Shown one piece after another: positions 11,420-23,509 of a stretch of 64,000 nt of DNA. Source of the DNA: Ceratopteris richardii (Eukaryota; Streptophyta; Polypodiopsida; Polypodiales; Pteridaceae); contig CM035439.1 of assembly GCA_020310875.1 (NCBI GenBank), positions 142,174,139-142,238,138 on the forward strand, given 5' to 3'. Position numbers and translations under genes: made by a program. Position 1 is the stretch's first letter, and every line of letters starts with the position of its first letter. The notes under the pieces were generated by a model, which searched no databases, had not been told where the DNA came from, and was given only the letters and a program-made list of their open reading frames with translations.

Positions 11420-12710
11420 TCTCCTACTTCAAAAGTAAAGAGCCTACCATGCTTCTCACCTTTGGCTATCTTCTTGAAGCCTTGACATGGATCTTGCACA
11501 AAAGCTCCATGTTGGGTGAAACTAACTTGCAAGCCTTTTTCAACTATTTGGCCTACACATATTAGGTTTTTACTGATAGTGGGAATATAGAGTACCTTGC
11601 TTAAAATATTTGTCTTGCAATTGGAAGCTTTGACATTATCCATCTTCTCCATACCATGCTTTGTATCATCCCTTGTTTGAACTTCATGTCTATGGTTTGG
11701 AGTTTCCAAATCAGATAAGAGAGTTATGTTGCCTGCAACATGATTTGAACATCCTAAATCTATGTAGAATAAATTATCATCCTCTTTACCTTCATTGTGG
11801 CTTAGATTCATCAAGAACAATGATTTTTCACATTCATGATCTTTAGAATAATTGTTGTAGTCCCTTTTGTTATGGCCTCTATTGTTATTGTTGAAGTTGT
11901 GTCCACCTCTGCCTCTATTGCTGCCATATCCACCTCTTCCACTTCCTTTCTGGGTCTTCCCATTGAACCAGCAATTTTGACTTGTGTGGTTGATCTTATC
12001 ACAAATGGCATAAGGTTGAACATTGGCTTTGTTCTTGTCATGATTTTGTCCTTTCTTCTTCCCTTTCCACTTGCTCTTGCCAGCAAAGTTGGCTTGGGAA
12101 GCCTCCTCTTCATCTTCTTCCGTCTTCTTGCCTTTTAGCTTCTTGTCCTTCTTATCTAGATATAGATCACTAGTTGAATTACCATGATAGGAGTTACCTT
12201 CATTTATGCTATTGTTTGCCTCTTGATTGAAGAGTTGTCCAAGAAAGATGTTGAAGTCTGGAGTTTTCACATCCATGATGAGATCATACGCTGTGGTGAA
12301 AGATTACAATTGCTTGTCACCTCTAATTCGATTGAGAATTTGCCTCATGATGGCTTCTTCTTCAATTAGCTCTCTAATTGATGCCAATTGATCAGAAACC
12401 TCCTTGACCTTTGTAACAAACTCTCTGATGGTTTGTTTTGGACTCTTCTTCATTTGGTTGAATGCATTCCAAAGATGGTTCTTCCTTGCCTTTGTACTAG
12501 CAGAAAAGAAAGTCCCTAAGGCATCCCAAGTCTCTTAAGATTCCTTGCATCCTCCAATATGTGGTAATAGAAACTTAGAGATAGAGTTGAGTATGTATGA
12601 CCTTGCTTGAGCATCCCTTGCACAACAAAGTGTGAGCCTATCTATTTCCTCTTGAGTAGGTCCTCCCTTGGATCTTGGAATAGGCATTGCTTCATCACCT
12701 GATATGTAAC
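11420..12710 (-). pseudogene. C3: Ty1/copia gag-protease fragment
   Basis: The minus-strand frame from 12276 encodes gag C-terminus, a lysine-rich nucleocapsid with knuckle CDKINHTSQNC, glycine/arginine/asparagine-rich tracts and a protease in which the active site reads YIDLGCSNHVAGN. DSG has become DLG, so the protease is probably dead. The gag N-terminal part (12285-12710: GDEAMPIPRSKGGPTQEE, ARSYILNSIS) is in other frames. The fragment ends at 11420, where the C2 LTR inserted, and at about 12710, where it joins the G2 LTR. It is the same family as C2 and C6. Confidence 0.83.
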
Positions 12711-12978
12711 CTCTGATGACTCCCCTCATTTGTGGAAGTCCTTTGCATACAGTTTGAGTTGGACGAAGATGAAGACTAGCTAAAAATTCAGAACGCACAT
12801 GGAGAGTTTAGTTGTATATTTTGTCTAACCATGTACCACCTATTATTTCCCTCTTCCATCATAAGGATTCCCCAAAATGGCTACACACATGGGTGCCACA
12901 TGGCACTCATGTGTGAGCCCATCTATATAAAGCTAAGAGGTAGCTTATACCTCTCACTTAGGGGCTCTCCACATAACA
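12711..12978 (-). repeat. G2: 3' LTR, truncated
   Basis: On the minus strand this begins TGTTATGTGGAGAGCCCC at 12978, directly after a purine tract and the end of a chromodomain pol, where a Ty3 3' LTR belongs. It is cut after about 268 bases by the junction with C3. No second LTR copy is in the window to confirm it. Confidence 0.6.
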
Positions 12979-12991
12979 TTTCCTTCCCCTT
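12979..12991 (-). other. G2: polypurine tract
   Basis: The minus strand reads AAGGGGAAGGAAA immediately before the TGTTATG start of the LTR. This is the expected form and position of the plus-strand primer. Confidence 0.65.
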
Positions 12992-13126
12992 AGTTCCATT
13001 TTTGTCCTCAAAAATCGTCTTGGAAGGTGTAATAGAAGGAGAGAAATAATAGAAATAGTACTCTCACTATATCCCCATGCACCTCATGTACATGGTCATA
13101 TCTCCGTGTTGTTTCCCCATATCCTT

Positions 13127-15328
13127 CCCCTTAAGAAGACTCTTGGGAAGGTAATCTAAAACTAGGAAATCGTCTTTGAATGGTGCTAACCCGCTCCCAT
13201 GTGGAACTTTCTTCTAAATTATATTATATTTTTTCCCACTTTACTAGACACTCTTTATATAAGTGACTTCTCGTCCATTTCTCTCGAGTGTGTGGTATGC
13301 TCTCAGGCTCATGTGGAATAGACTGAATAGAAATATGCTCTACTACCTCACTCTTTGGAATGATGTTGTCAGATTCACCCCGTCTTTTCTTAAGCCAACT
13401 AACATGAAAAACTAGACGGATTTGACTATTCTCTCGAAGTTGGAGCTGGTAAGACATCTTTTCTATTCTCTTAAGTAACTGGAAAGGTCCACAATACCTA
13501 GGATATAGTTTTGAACAAGGTCCCGTCTTCATGGTTTCAAATCTAGATGGAACTCCAAGATAGATCTACTCTCGTACCTCAAAGTTGATGTCTCTCCTTT
13601 GAGGGTCAGCATAGGCTCTAGCCCTATCCTGAGCTCTCCTAATGCTATCCTTAGCAAGCCTAAGCATATCATTCATCTCTTCCAAGAAGTCCTTTCCAGC
13701 TTGAACTTTTTCATTCTGCAATCCTACTTCATAAGGAGCTCTTGGCTGAAACCCATACATAAGCATAAATGGACTATGCCCAGTGGAAGAGTGTCTGGCA
13801 CTATTATATGCAAACTCTACTATAGGTAAGTACTCTTCCCAATTAGTTTTCCTTTCATTCACATATGATCGAAGCATATCCTCTAGGATTTGGTTAACCC
13901 TCTCTGTTTTCCCATCCGATTGTGGATGCTCAACCATACTCATGCTAAGTTTTGTGTCCAACCTTTTGAAGACTGCTCTTCAAAAGTGGCTAGTAAATTT
14001 CCTATCTCGATCAGAGACTATGTCTAAAGGAAGACCATATAACCGGTATAGGTTCTCTACAAAGATCCTAGCCAACTTTGATGTCTTCTCTATAGTACAT
14101 GTTGGAATAAACCTAGCCGTTTTGGTTAACCTATCCACAATTACCCAGACCGAGTCGTGCACTCTATGTGTCTTAGGTAATCCAACTATAAAGTCCATGG
14201 AGATACTCTCCCACTTTCCATTAGGAATATCCAATGGGTGGAGTAGTCCTCCAATCCTCAACCTCTCAGCTTTATTGACCTGCTATTTAGTGCACTTAAG
14301 CACATACTCTAGGACATCCTTATGAAGTCCAGGCCAGTAAAACTGCCTCTTAACAAGATTATAAGTCTTGTTAACTCTTGGGTGTCCCGCACTAGGTGTG
14401 TCATGACACTCATACAAAATATGCCATCTCATCTCAAAATCTCTAGGGACACACACCTTACCTTTATATAACAGATATCCATCATGGACACTGTAATTCT
14501 TCCACTTGAATCCTTCTTGAGTACCCGTTGACACTCCATCCTCACTAGAAAACCTGTATATCACGATCCCCATTATCTATGGCTTTCCAAATCTCGAAAT
14601 ACTTCCCAAATCTTGGAATATGTAGGATTAAGCCTACATTTCCCTCTAATGGACTCAAGTAGCTCACTAGCGATCCGAGTAAAACTCAGTCCGTTGAGCA
14701 TAGACATGCGGCTGAGTGAATCAGCCACTACATTAAACTTTCCCTTCCTATACCTAAGCTCATAATCAAATTCCTGAAGGGTCTCTGCCCAACGGGCCTT
14801 ACGAACTTTAGGTCTGTTTGATTAGAGAGCCACTTAATGCTCTCTTGATCAAACACTATCGTGATGTTGGCAGGATATAAATAATGATGCCACTTTTCAA
14901 AGCATGGACAATTGCATACAACTCCTTCTCATAGATTTGGAGTAATTCTTCTGAGTTGGTTCTAGTTTCTTACTGTCAAAAGCTACTGGTCGACCATCCT
15001 CAACTAAAACCGCCCCTATGACGAAATCACTCGCATCAGTCTCAACCACAAAGGGTTTGTTGGGATCTGATATATGTAAAAGTGGAGTTGTAGCAATTGC
15101 TACTTTCAATTTCTCCATACTTTTCTTTTATTCATCTCCCCAACGAAAGGCTTTCCCTTTCCCTTTAAGATGTTCCGTCATCGGGACTGCAATTTTGGCA
15201 TAATTCTTAATGAATCTTTGACGGAAACCTGATAAACCTAGAAAGATTTGCATCTCTTCTAGGTTCCTTGGATGTGGCCATTCCATAGTAGCCCTTACTT
15301 TTTCAAGATCCATCTGGATTCCATCCTA
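13127..15328 (-). pseudogene. G2: chromovirus-type Ty3 pol, truncated
   Basis: Right to left on the minus strand: end of RT (GLSGFRQRFIKNYAKIA, 15313-15128), RNase H start (TTPLLHISDPNKPFVVETDA, 15118-14897), H2C2 zinc domain (HDTPSAGHPRVNKTYN ... CTK, 14573-14283), integrase core (FIVGLPKTHRVHDSVWVIVD; LDIVSDRDRKFTSHF; HPQSDGKTERVNQ), the GPF/Y region (YCGPFQLLKRI) and a chromodomain. The chromodomain is split by one TAA near 13212: CLVKWEKI, stop, then LEESSTWERV in the same frame, continuing to a final stop near 13127. Other stops lie in the RNase H region. RT upstream of its last 60 residues is missing. The 180-codon plus-strand frame at 13783-14325 is an antisense shadow. Confidence 0.87.
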
Positions 15329-16062
15329 GATTGTAGGAAAGTAAATTGATTCCCTCCAACAACTAATCCCGCCTTCATTTAAATTCAAAATCCACTTGTA
15401 AAGGTGTGGAGCACTTCAAGAGTCTATATAAAGCCTTCAAATCACTTGTACATTAAATGGAAGCAATATACATACACGTGGCCATCTTTGTCTTGCTCCT
15501 GCATTTTTGTGCATCATCTTATTCAACAACAGTAAGCTTGTAGAGGCTGCTACTACAGAGCTCCAAATTGGATGAATGAGAACTCATTGGAAAGGTATTA
15601 GTGTTTATTTTAGATGTATAAAAGCATTTTGTTCAATAGATTGGGAGAAATCTCAGTTTTTCTATCTCAGGGTCTATCTCTATGCATTCCTGAAAAATAG
15701 AAGGTACCACTGTTGAGTGTTTGGTTCATTCCAAAAGTATAATTTTCTTATAAAAGGATTTCTTCTAATTGTAATCATGCTGGTTCCTATGAGCATTTGA
15801 AGTTGATTGTTTCAACCAAAGATAATATGTTTTTTGAGCTAGTCAATGCATAAACCTATATGTCTTGTATCCACCCTTTCTCCTTGATGCTCCAAAGTAC
15901 ATAGTGCATTTTATTGCACTTATCGCATGCCTATAAGGTCTATTTGAGTCTCCATAAGCTTAAGGGATGGTCTTGTGCCGATTCCCTGGACCGAACTTCT
16001 TCGCTTCGTAGCTCACTTTTCTGCCTCCTATAAGCTTCTCCAAGTTCTTTCAGCTCCTACTC
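15329..16062 (+). repeat. Isolated Ty1/copia LTR piece, C0/C2 family
   Basis: It aligns by eye with the reverse complement of the C2 LTR: 'ctagattgtaggaaag' at the left, TATATAA near 15424, and 'agcttctccaagttcttt' ending in CA at 16061-16062. No primer site follows, and the left end lacks the TGTTGG start. It is therefore a truncated or solo LTR remnant rather than the edge of an element in this window. Confidence 0.78.
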
Positions 16063-17050
16063 ACAAAGTCTAGTCTATTTTGGCATTAGCCCATACTTAC
16101 CCCACCAGAGGCCACTTTGTGGGCAATTTAACATTAAAGAAACTATTGTGGAACCGTCTTTCGTGGCCTTCAATGCACAAAGATGCCCACCTCTATGTGC
16201 TTGCCTATAACCCCTATCAGCAGACTGGCCAACCCCTCTTCCGACAAAATTTCCTTCTCCAATCAATTTTGACCTTAGAACCCTTTCAAAAGTGGGGATT
16301 GGATTTTGTTGTCCCAATTTCTCCTCCGATTGTCTCTATGGGCGATTGTTATACTTTAACATGTACTGATTATGCAAGCTGATGGACAGAAGTGTTGGCT
16401 TTGATGAATGCCACTGCAAATTCGGTAGTCTGTTATTTAACACGAGATGTTTTTTCCCCATTTTAGTCCACCATTGGAAATCATTTTTTATCATGGTTCT
16501 CACTTCATTAATGACCTTATCAAGGTGTTAACTAGTGATTTTAATATCCTCCATAAGTTTAGTACTCTCGATTACCCATGTGCCAATGGTCTCATTGACA
16601 CTATTAACAAATCACTATTAACCATGTTAAAGAAGTTAATTCAGTGTTCACCAGAGCAATGGGACTAGTTCCTGCCCTCTCTGTTATGGGATTATCATAT
16701 GAACTATAAACTTGCTACTAGATTTACCCCTTTTAAATTGGATTTTGGTCTTGAAGCCATTGCACCCATGGAATAACTTGTCTATAGTTTACGTGTTGCT
16801 ATTGACCATTAACTTCTTCTTGAGTAGTCGATCTATAATTGCATGGATGCCTTTCTACTTTGGATGAAGATAGGTTTACCAGTTTTCTTCTCATGCAAGA
16901 GTTACACATTTGGCAAGCTCATACCCATAATAGATTCTTAAAAACCCCTGTCTTTACGGTGGGACAATTGGTCCAACTACATTTCAGCTGGAAATTCTAA
17001 CCGAAGAATTCTTATGTAGTCCTATCAATGGATCCAAATTATTAATGTTT
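16063..17050 (+). pseudogene. G3: Ty3 integrase, decayed
   Basis: Broken plus-strand frames show a degraded zinc domain (GHFVGNLTLKKLLWNRLSWP), the core block FQKWGLDFVVPISPP with CTDYAS, a second block HGSHFINDLIKVLTSDF and a remnant of the Glu block (CANGLIDTINKSLL). The C-terminal part follows near 16925-17020 (TVGQLVQLHFSW). Stops at 16380, 16465 and 16666 and several frame changes are present. It differs clearly from both G1 and G6. Confidence 0.75.
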
Positions 17051-17850
17051 TGTGTTCACTCTAATTAATACCCACTTTCTTGCGGCTACTTACTATGCTT
17101 TCCCCCCCACTTTCTATCTTTTTTCCCCATTCCATGCATTTCATTCCATAGTTAGCAAGTGTAATGGTTCATATTACACTTGCACTTAATTTGTTCCCTG
17201 CTATCATTCTTGAATGCTTCATTGACCACCATTGTGCTTCATCTATATTTATCCACTTATCCTTCTTCTTCCCCTTTATGATGTTCTGCATTATTTATGT
17301 AAGCCTTCACTACATTGCTCTTGCTTCCTGTCTATCATTGCTTGCTAGCTAATCTTGCAATGGAAACCTTGCCTCACCTCGATGGTTTTGGGGACTCCAT
17401 GGCCTTAGTGCTCGTTGGGTACTTTCAAGTATGTGGGATCTTGCAATATGCCTAGTTGCCATGGCATTTTGTTCCCCCTCACACATATACTGATACCTTA
17501 GTCCATGCCTGCTAATTGCCCTCCTCCACTTCCACCTAGCCAGCCACCAACCCTGGCTCACTACCATCATGACCATAGACACAGTTGCCTATAGGCTCTA
17601 TCCATCCAAGGTTGGTCGTATCGAAGCCACTTATCTCCCCCTTTCCACCATGAACAAAATTTTCCCCCGTCGCTCTTCTAATGAATATATGATTATGGGC
17701 CGACCGCCACCAAAATGCCATGCTTTATATTTTTTGGCCATTACCCTTTACCTCCAAAAACATTCGTACAACATCTTCTGACCAATGTATTCCATCATCC
17801 ATCTAATAGCTTTTGAAACTATCAATTACGCAGCCTTTTACTTCTAGCAA
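17051..17850. other. Gap: no recognisable gene
   Basis: Pyrimidine-rich, AT-rich sequence with several short open frames on both strands, none similar to a known family. By position it is 3' of the G3 integrase and may be a decayed downstream frame or spacer of G3. Confidence 0.3.
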
Positions 17851-19090
17851 ATCCACAAAGAATGTTAGATGGTTGTCTTAGGAAAAGGAAGTCCCTAGAA
17901 CCCATCTCCCTCATATCTTCTCTTTCTTGTTAAGTGATCCCCCAGCTGCTTCACCCTCAACCATTGCTCTTCCTCCACCACCCTCTATTGCACCCATCTT
18001 AAATGGTGGATAATGATGACGAATCCATAATGCTTTGATTCCCTTTCTCAAAACATCACTGGTTGAATGATGCATTGTTATACCTTCCAAATCTTTTTCC
18101 AAAATGGCAGACACCGAAATCACAATCACTTCGAAAGAAAATGTGGTTGTTTAAGTTCTCATCTCGATCGTCCAAGCCACCAAACCCAATCCTCTGGTTC
18201 CTACCAGTCTCAAGAGTCGAATGGTGATGGATATTGATGAGGCAGTTATTGAGATTCCCAGTCCATCAATCACTTCGGTCATTTCTTCCATTCTCAATAA
18301 TCTTCTTGAGCACATTGTGGAGATGCCTGCTTCTGAGCCTATTAAGGAGAACCAGTAGACCTCGATGCAATCAATTCCTCTTTCAATCATCCCCACTATT
18401 CCTTCATGCCCGATCGAATCCGTGAAGGCTGATAGGTTGCTAAAATAACTCCATCGGATTCACCAACATATTCCCCTCCTACCATCACTTTTGATAAACC
18501 TGCTTCTAAAGATTTTGCATTGTGAAAGTATGACTCTCCTAGAATTCCCATCGATCCCTTTCTTTAGTTGGGTCTCGGATTTAATTTCACCATGGATGAT
18601 TTAGCCAAAGTCGAACAGTACTGTGCATTCGCTACTAGTCACATTCAAAGCAAATTTGAGTTTGAGAAAACTAAAGTTCAGAAAACATTCCAAGAAAAAT
18701 TGGACACGACCAAAGATGATCTCTCACACTTACAGGGTGAGATGATGAGATTTCAAGCTTAGAAGTTCTGGTTGCAATAGAATGTGATAAAAAAAAGATA
18801 GTGAATTGGAGGTTTTGCGCAAGGAAGTGGCCAACAAACAGGAAGCTCTAGCAAAAGTGAGTTTGGCGTTGGAAGAGCAAATGGAGAAGATCATTTATTG
18901 GACTAGACTTGCATAATGTGTAATCATATTGCGCAACAAATGGAGGCTGAGCAAGAGCATGTCAAGGCTAAGTTGTTTGACCATGACAACAAATTGCACG
19001 ACACAATAGGATAGACCCTCACTTTGCATAAAGAGCTCAAAATGACTCAGAGGGATCGCCAATCCTTTCTCAACATGATGGAGCAACAAG
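17851..19090 (+). pseudogene. G3: decayed coiled-coil frame downstream of integrase
   Basis: A plus-strand coding remnant with many stops. The left part (18126-18560) reads as a proline/serine/isoleucine-rich stretch (EAVIEIPSPSITSVISSI; MPASEPIKENQ). From 18568 it becomes charged and heptad-like: MDDLAKVEQYCAFATSHI, KTKVQKTFQEKLDTTKDDL, KEVANKQEALAKVSLALEE, then in another frame QMEAEQEHVKAKLFDHDN and LHKELKMTQRDRQSFLNMM, ending near 19084. No retroviral motif is visible. Position after integrase resembles the extra 3' frame of some plant Ty3 elements, but the function is unknown. A captured coiled-coil segment is an alternative. Confidence 0.4.
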
Positions 19091-19093
19091 CAA

Positions 19094-20530
19094 TCGAAGG
19101 ATAAAGGCTTGAAGGCTGGAGAATTAGTTTTAGTGTATACCCTGAAACAACATACACTAGAAGGTGATGTTCTCCCTAGTTACATCAGCGGATGCAGAGT
19201 CAAACTATATCAAGAACCCCTCACTGAGGAAATGCTCAATCGACTCAACACTGCCAAGAAACGTAAGGAAGAAGAAAAATAAATTCGCGAAGAATGAAAT
19301 TGAGAAGGCAGGGTAGAGATCATCCTAGTTCAGATGCCTATGCAGCTCCAAGATATGATATGGCTATGTGTGAAGTCACAGGTGTAAGTTCCCATAGAAT
19401 AATTGACCGACGTCCTTTTGTGACCTTAGAGATAGGACAAGGAAATAGTGCAAGGACTGTACGAGCCTTTATTGACTCAGGTGCATCCACTTTTGCGGTT
19501 AGACTTCTTACTATCCAGAATTGAAATTCAGTGTCAATCCTATAGAATCATACCTCATAGGATTGGGAGGTGTGGAAACCCCTTGCATGGGTGAGGTGGA
19601 ACTTCCCCTCTACATCCAAGATGTTCTTATGATAGTTAAGGTGCTAGTGTGTCAAGATGAGGATCTCACTGAGCCTCTTATCTTAGGTCAAGACTGGATG
19701 TACGATCATGTAGTCAACCTAAACCTAAGAAGTGGACTTCTTCAGGTCTAGGTAAGTCAGAATTGCATTATCATCGAATTAGAAAATCAAGCACTCAAGG
19801 AAATACGAAAGGCAGCAATTCCTGGTCCTACTAGGAGCACACTTATAGAAAAAGATACTCTTCTTGTCCAACACTCTATGATGCAAAAAACTGCCAGTAC
19901 AAAAGATGTGAAGCGGATGGAACTCCCTTCTGTTCCAATGAAAGTCACGGCCAAGGAACCACCAACCCATGGGAAGAGGATGAAGCAGAGAAATAGTAGT
20001 TGCAAACAGTGGATAGCCCCGACCAAGGTATCTCAGCCACCAAAGCAAATTTGGGTACAAAAAGAGAACAATCTGTTGGAGCTAAGCTAGAACGACCAAC
20101 CAAATGTCATACTAGTGATCGAAGATAGGACACTAATAAGAAGTCTGTCAAAGATTCGCCTACTAAAGTAATGTCTATCTCAAGGACTTAGTTGCAGCTC
20201 AACAAGGGAAATTATGCATGTGGATACCCAAGGAACTCTTACATGCACAAAAGCCTATGCTTTCATGTTCAACAACAAAGCCAAGGAGACGCAAGGATAG
20301 CAACCAAACATAAAGTTCAAAAGAAGATCAACTCATTGCTCTAGCAAAAGTAAGAAGACAAGCAACACCTATATGGGTTTGGATGCCAAAAGCACCAGTA
20401 ACCCCCATAGAATCAAAGAACCAACCATGAGGGCTAGCAAATTCAAGAAACCATCAAAAGATGAAGGGGCCAAAAGTGATATATATGCGGCAGAACACTA
20501 TTCTACAATGGACCCCTGAAGGGAGGAATG
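19094..20530 (+). pseudogene. G4: Ty3 polyprotein tail with post-integrase protease-like domain
   Basis: This piece aligns by eye with the C-terminal part of G6. It starts at the integrase C-terminus (GLKAGELVLVYTLKQH) with an internal loss of about 28 codons, then SYISGCRVKLYQEPLTEEML. After a stop and frame change, 19294-19524 carries MCEVTGVSSHRIIDRRPFVT and the aspartic motif IDSGAST. A further shift leads to 19521-19751 with YLIGLGGVETPCMGEVELPL and LILGQDWMYDHVVNLNLRSG. A degenerate tail follows with QIWVQK, MWIPKELLHAQ and IWVWMPKAP repeats to about 20519. The protease-like residues survive although the frame is broken. Confidence 0.82.
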
Positions 20531-21822
20531 ATCAGTTTTCATTAAACCATTGATTGATTGCATCATTTCAAGATCCAACGGATACCTCCAACAAAGACAA
20601 CATCAACATCCGCAAGTAACATCGCACGCCTTGACAAGCGATAACCATGTGCTCCTTGCATAGCCCTCTCTTTTGCACCATTCAGGTCATGCATTTCCAA
20701 AGTATGCATTAATATAGGGCCACATTACATGGTCATGCATAGACACATTGAGAGTCCCAGGCACAAGAGCACATTGAAATATGTCAACTATTTTTATTGA
20801 TACTAACCTTTTTCTTCTTGTTTTGTAACACTGTTAAAAAAAAGGGGGGGGGAAATCTTGTTCCCAGTTTTGGCTCATGGAACATGAATAAGTCATGCTT
20901 GTTGAAGGTGGAACCATTGATTACTAGGCATTTATCAGTTTTGATAGAAGTGTGTCTTGGCTAGCAGATGATATTATTGCTACCTTATTTGGTAGATGTC
21001 AAGACCTTGGCATGACATGGCATCCAAAAATATTGTTTCCCCTTCCCATTCTAGAGGGAAGAGCTTGAAGGTCTGCAACTTGAGTGATGCTTAATTATTA
21101 TATGTACGAGAGCATCCAAGGAGATATTTGCAAAGGATAGTTTTGGTACCCTACAAATCCTTGTATGTATAATGGGTGAGAAGACTCCTGCTTATGTATT
21201 TGGCAAATGTTGCTTGGAAGAGATGATACAAGACCATGCACTAGAAGAATCTCACCAGTGCATCATCAAGATGGACATATGCCATTGGTCAATCACTGTG
21301 ATGGGAGTGTGACACGAAGAGCAGAACATCGATCCACCTTTCATGGTAAGAATCCTTTACTTAGGAATCATGAAAGCATTGATAGATTAGGAAACCTCTT
21401 TGTCAATGTACCTTTGAGCAATTCGCTCAAGACCAAAATTTTTGCACCATGTTTCTTATAATGCATTCCCCAAGTAAGCATGCATAGGGCTACATTACAA
21501 GGCCATGCACAAGGCACATATTTTCTTCAACCCATACACGAACACACTTAACCATCATCCATTATGGGTTACGAGTACTTGGAATGATTATTATGAACAT
21601 CATCTATGGATGATCTAGAGGACATCAATAGGACAACCTCCATACCAAGAAGTAATTCGAAGCTAGTAGTTGCTCACAAGCAACATGGATACCCTCTTTT
21701 GCAAAGTTAGCAACTCTTGAAGGATCACAATGATGCATTCATGTTGGAATCCAAGGAAGCTACACATACCAAGGGAATATGACGTACAAAGGCTCGCAGT
21801 GACAAATGAAGAACCGGACGAG
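20531..21822 (+). other. G4: long 3' UTR
   Basis: This is non-coding sequence homologous to the 3' UTR of G6 (45998-47019). Shared landmarks are a block at 20673-20750 (CATTTCCAAAGTATGCATTA, then GGGCCACATTACA), a purine run A8G9 at 20836-20852, a second copy of the block at 21443-21515, and 'gatagattaggaaacctctt' at 21379-21398. It ends at about 21822, where a copia element in the opposite orientation begins. The short frame 21207-21461 is open but has no known domain. Confidence 0.7.
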
Positions 21823-22464
21823 AGGTTCTGCCATGTACACCTCCTTTGAAATCCAACCGGGAGGTTCTGCCATGTACACCTCCTTTGAATATCAACAAAT
21901 CCAGGAGGTTCTGCCATGTACACCTCCTCTGAAATCCAACCATTTAAAAATGCATTTTTTTACATCCAATTCATAGATGTTCCAATTCCTTGAAGTAGCT
22001 ATGCTTATGAGGACTCTGATTGTTGGAATCTTTGCCACAGGAGAGAAAGTCTCCTCATAATCAATTCCTTGGGTCTAAGTAAACCCTTAAGCCACAAGTC
22101 TTGCTTTTTACCTATTTAATGATCCATCAAAATTCTTATTTACCTTATAGATCCATCTAGATCCAATGATCTTCATGGATTGGTTCTTGGGAACTAGGTC
22201 CCAAGTCTGATTTTCTTGAAGTGCTTGTATCTCTTCCTCCATTGCTTCCTTGCATTCAGATTTCTTGTTTGCTTCTTCAAAGGTTGAAGGTTCTTCTGAT
22301 TTGATATCCTGAGCAATATAGATTGAGTGTTTAGTGACTAGAGAGGTGTCATATCCATACCTTTCTGGCTTCTTCTTTTCCCTAGTTGATCTCTATATTG
22401 TTTGTTGAGAGGATTCTACAATATCCCTCAAGTCTTGCATCTTCTCTTTACCTTTGTTGCTCCA
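21823..22464 (-). pseudogene. C4: RT fragment with local triplication
   Basis: The minus strand reads RERKKPERYGYDTS-like sequence, then [58 protein letters not shown] and LDV...NAFL. There are stops in the KARLVA region. At 21825-21946 the segment coding for the [10 protein letters not shown] region is present three times in tandem, and coding similarity ends there. Confidence 0.8.
21825..21946 (-). repeat. Three tandem copies of a ~40-bp RT segment
   Basis: The plus-strand unit begins GAGGTTCTGCCATGTACACC and recurs at about 21823, 21863 and 21907. Spacing is 40-44 bases. The unit is the copia RT block that is single-copy in C5, C7 and C8. Confidence 0.85.
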
Positions 22465-23497
22465 TGATGGAGAATATTAATCTCCAAAAGAACAACTTAC
22501 TCTTGTGATTAGAGCACCTCTATACCAAGAGTAAGTCAAACATTCCACTAATTTAGAGGATCAATTGCTAATTATCAAAAGATTAACAAATCTGTGAAGA
22601 AGATGAAACACAGAAAAGTCTGCTGCACTATTTCTCCACATTGACTTATCAAACGTGTAAAGTTTTTGATGAAACTTTGTATGAAGTATCTCCTAGAGAT
22701 TGCGCATCTACTCCAAGTTGAATCTCTTCAAAAGATTAAGTATAACTTGAGAAATCAACTTCTCAAGTTACCTATGTCAGAAACTGTCATCTATAACAGT
22801 CGACTTTACACCTGTAACTTTTAAGACTTGGTTCTCCTTGAATAGAACCCGTTTTACAAAATGCTTCTAGACATGAGTAGCTTACCTTCCAACTTAAAGA
22901 TTAAGCCCTCACTCATGCAAAACTTTAAACTGTGCTAGGAGAAATGACCAAAACATTGACTTCGAAATATGCGCCTGTTTTAGGAACCAGTGAACACACT
23001 TCACATATGAATGTTCCTACACTTAATTCACTCAGCCTGATTACAATTGGAAGCTAAAACTTTGCACAGAGGTCAAGCAACTCTCAACTTAGACTTGTAC
23101 AAAAGCATTTCACAATTGATCTACTGTAGAAGGAGAACACGCAGAAACATCGGGCGCAAAAATTTTCATTTACTCAGAGAAATTACAACTGAGTGATGAG
23201 AGCTAACACAACTAACTTTTCCTCTATCTCATGACTTCTATCTCCCTCATTCTTGACTTCTAACTATTGTCACATATACTCTCATACATGCCCCGACTTT
23301 TCTCAAAGTATTTATAGATAATTTGTACATGATTCTTACTGAACAAAAGATCTAAGTCATCTATGACTACGCTAATGTACATATGTGTACACTTCTCTTG
23401 CTCTCTGAATGTAATCTTCTTCCACACTTTAGGAATTGATTCTTCCTTCATCATTTGATCTTCCAAGCCTTCAATTGATGATTGGTCTGCACCAACA
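22465..23497 (-). repeat. C5: 3' LTR, 1033 bp
   Basis: On the minus strand it begins TGTTGGTGCAGACC at 23497, right after the polypurine tract, and ends CCATCA at 22465. A TATA element (TCTATAAATA) lies at 23309-23318. It matches the 5' LTR apart from about four bases. Confidence 0.95.
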
Positions 23498-23509
23498 GCT
23501 CCCCCTCAA
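23498..23509 (-). other. C5: polypurine tract
   Basis: The minus strand reads TTGAGGGGGAGC immediately before the 3' LTR. The tract overlaps the last codons of the polyprotein frame. Confidence 0.88.

Noticed and set aside
13783-14325. Open frame of 180 codons on the plus strand
   Set aside because: It lies antisense to the G2 integrase and zinc domain, whose motifs are clear on the minus strand. It has no recognisable domain.
17164-17352. Hydrophobic open frame resembling a small membrane protein
   Set aside because: Pyrimidine-rich DNA gives hydrophobic codons by composition. There is no supporting motif or conservation, and the region is decayed Ty3 sequence.
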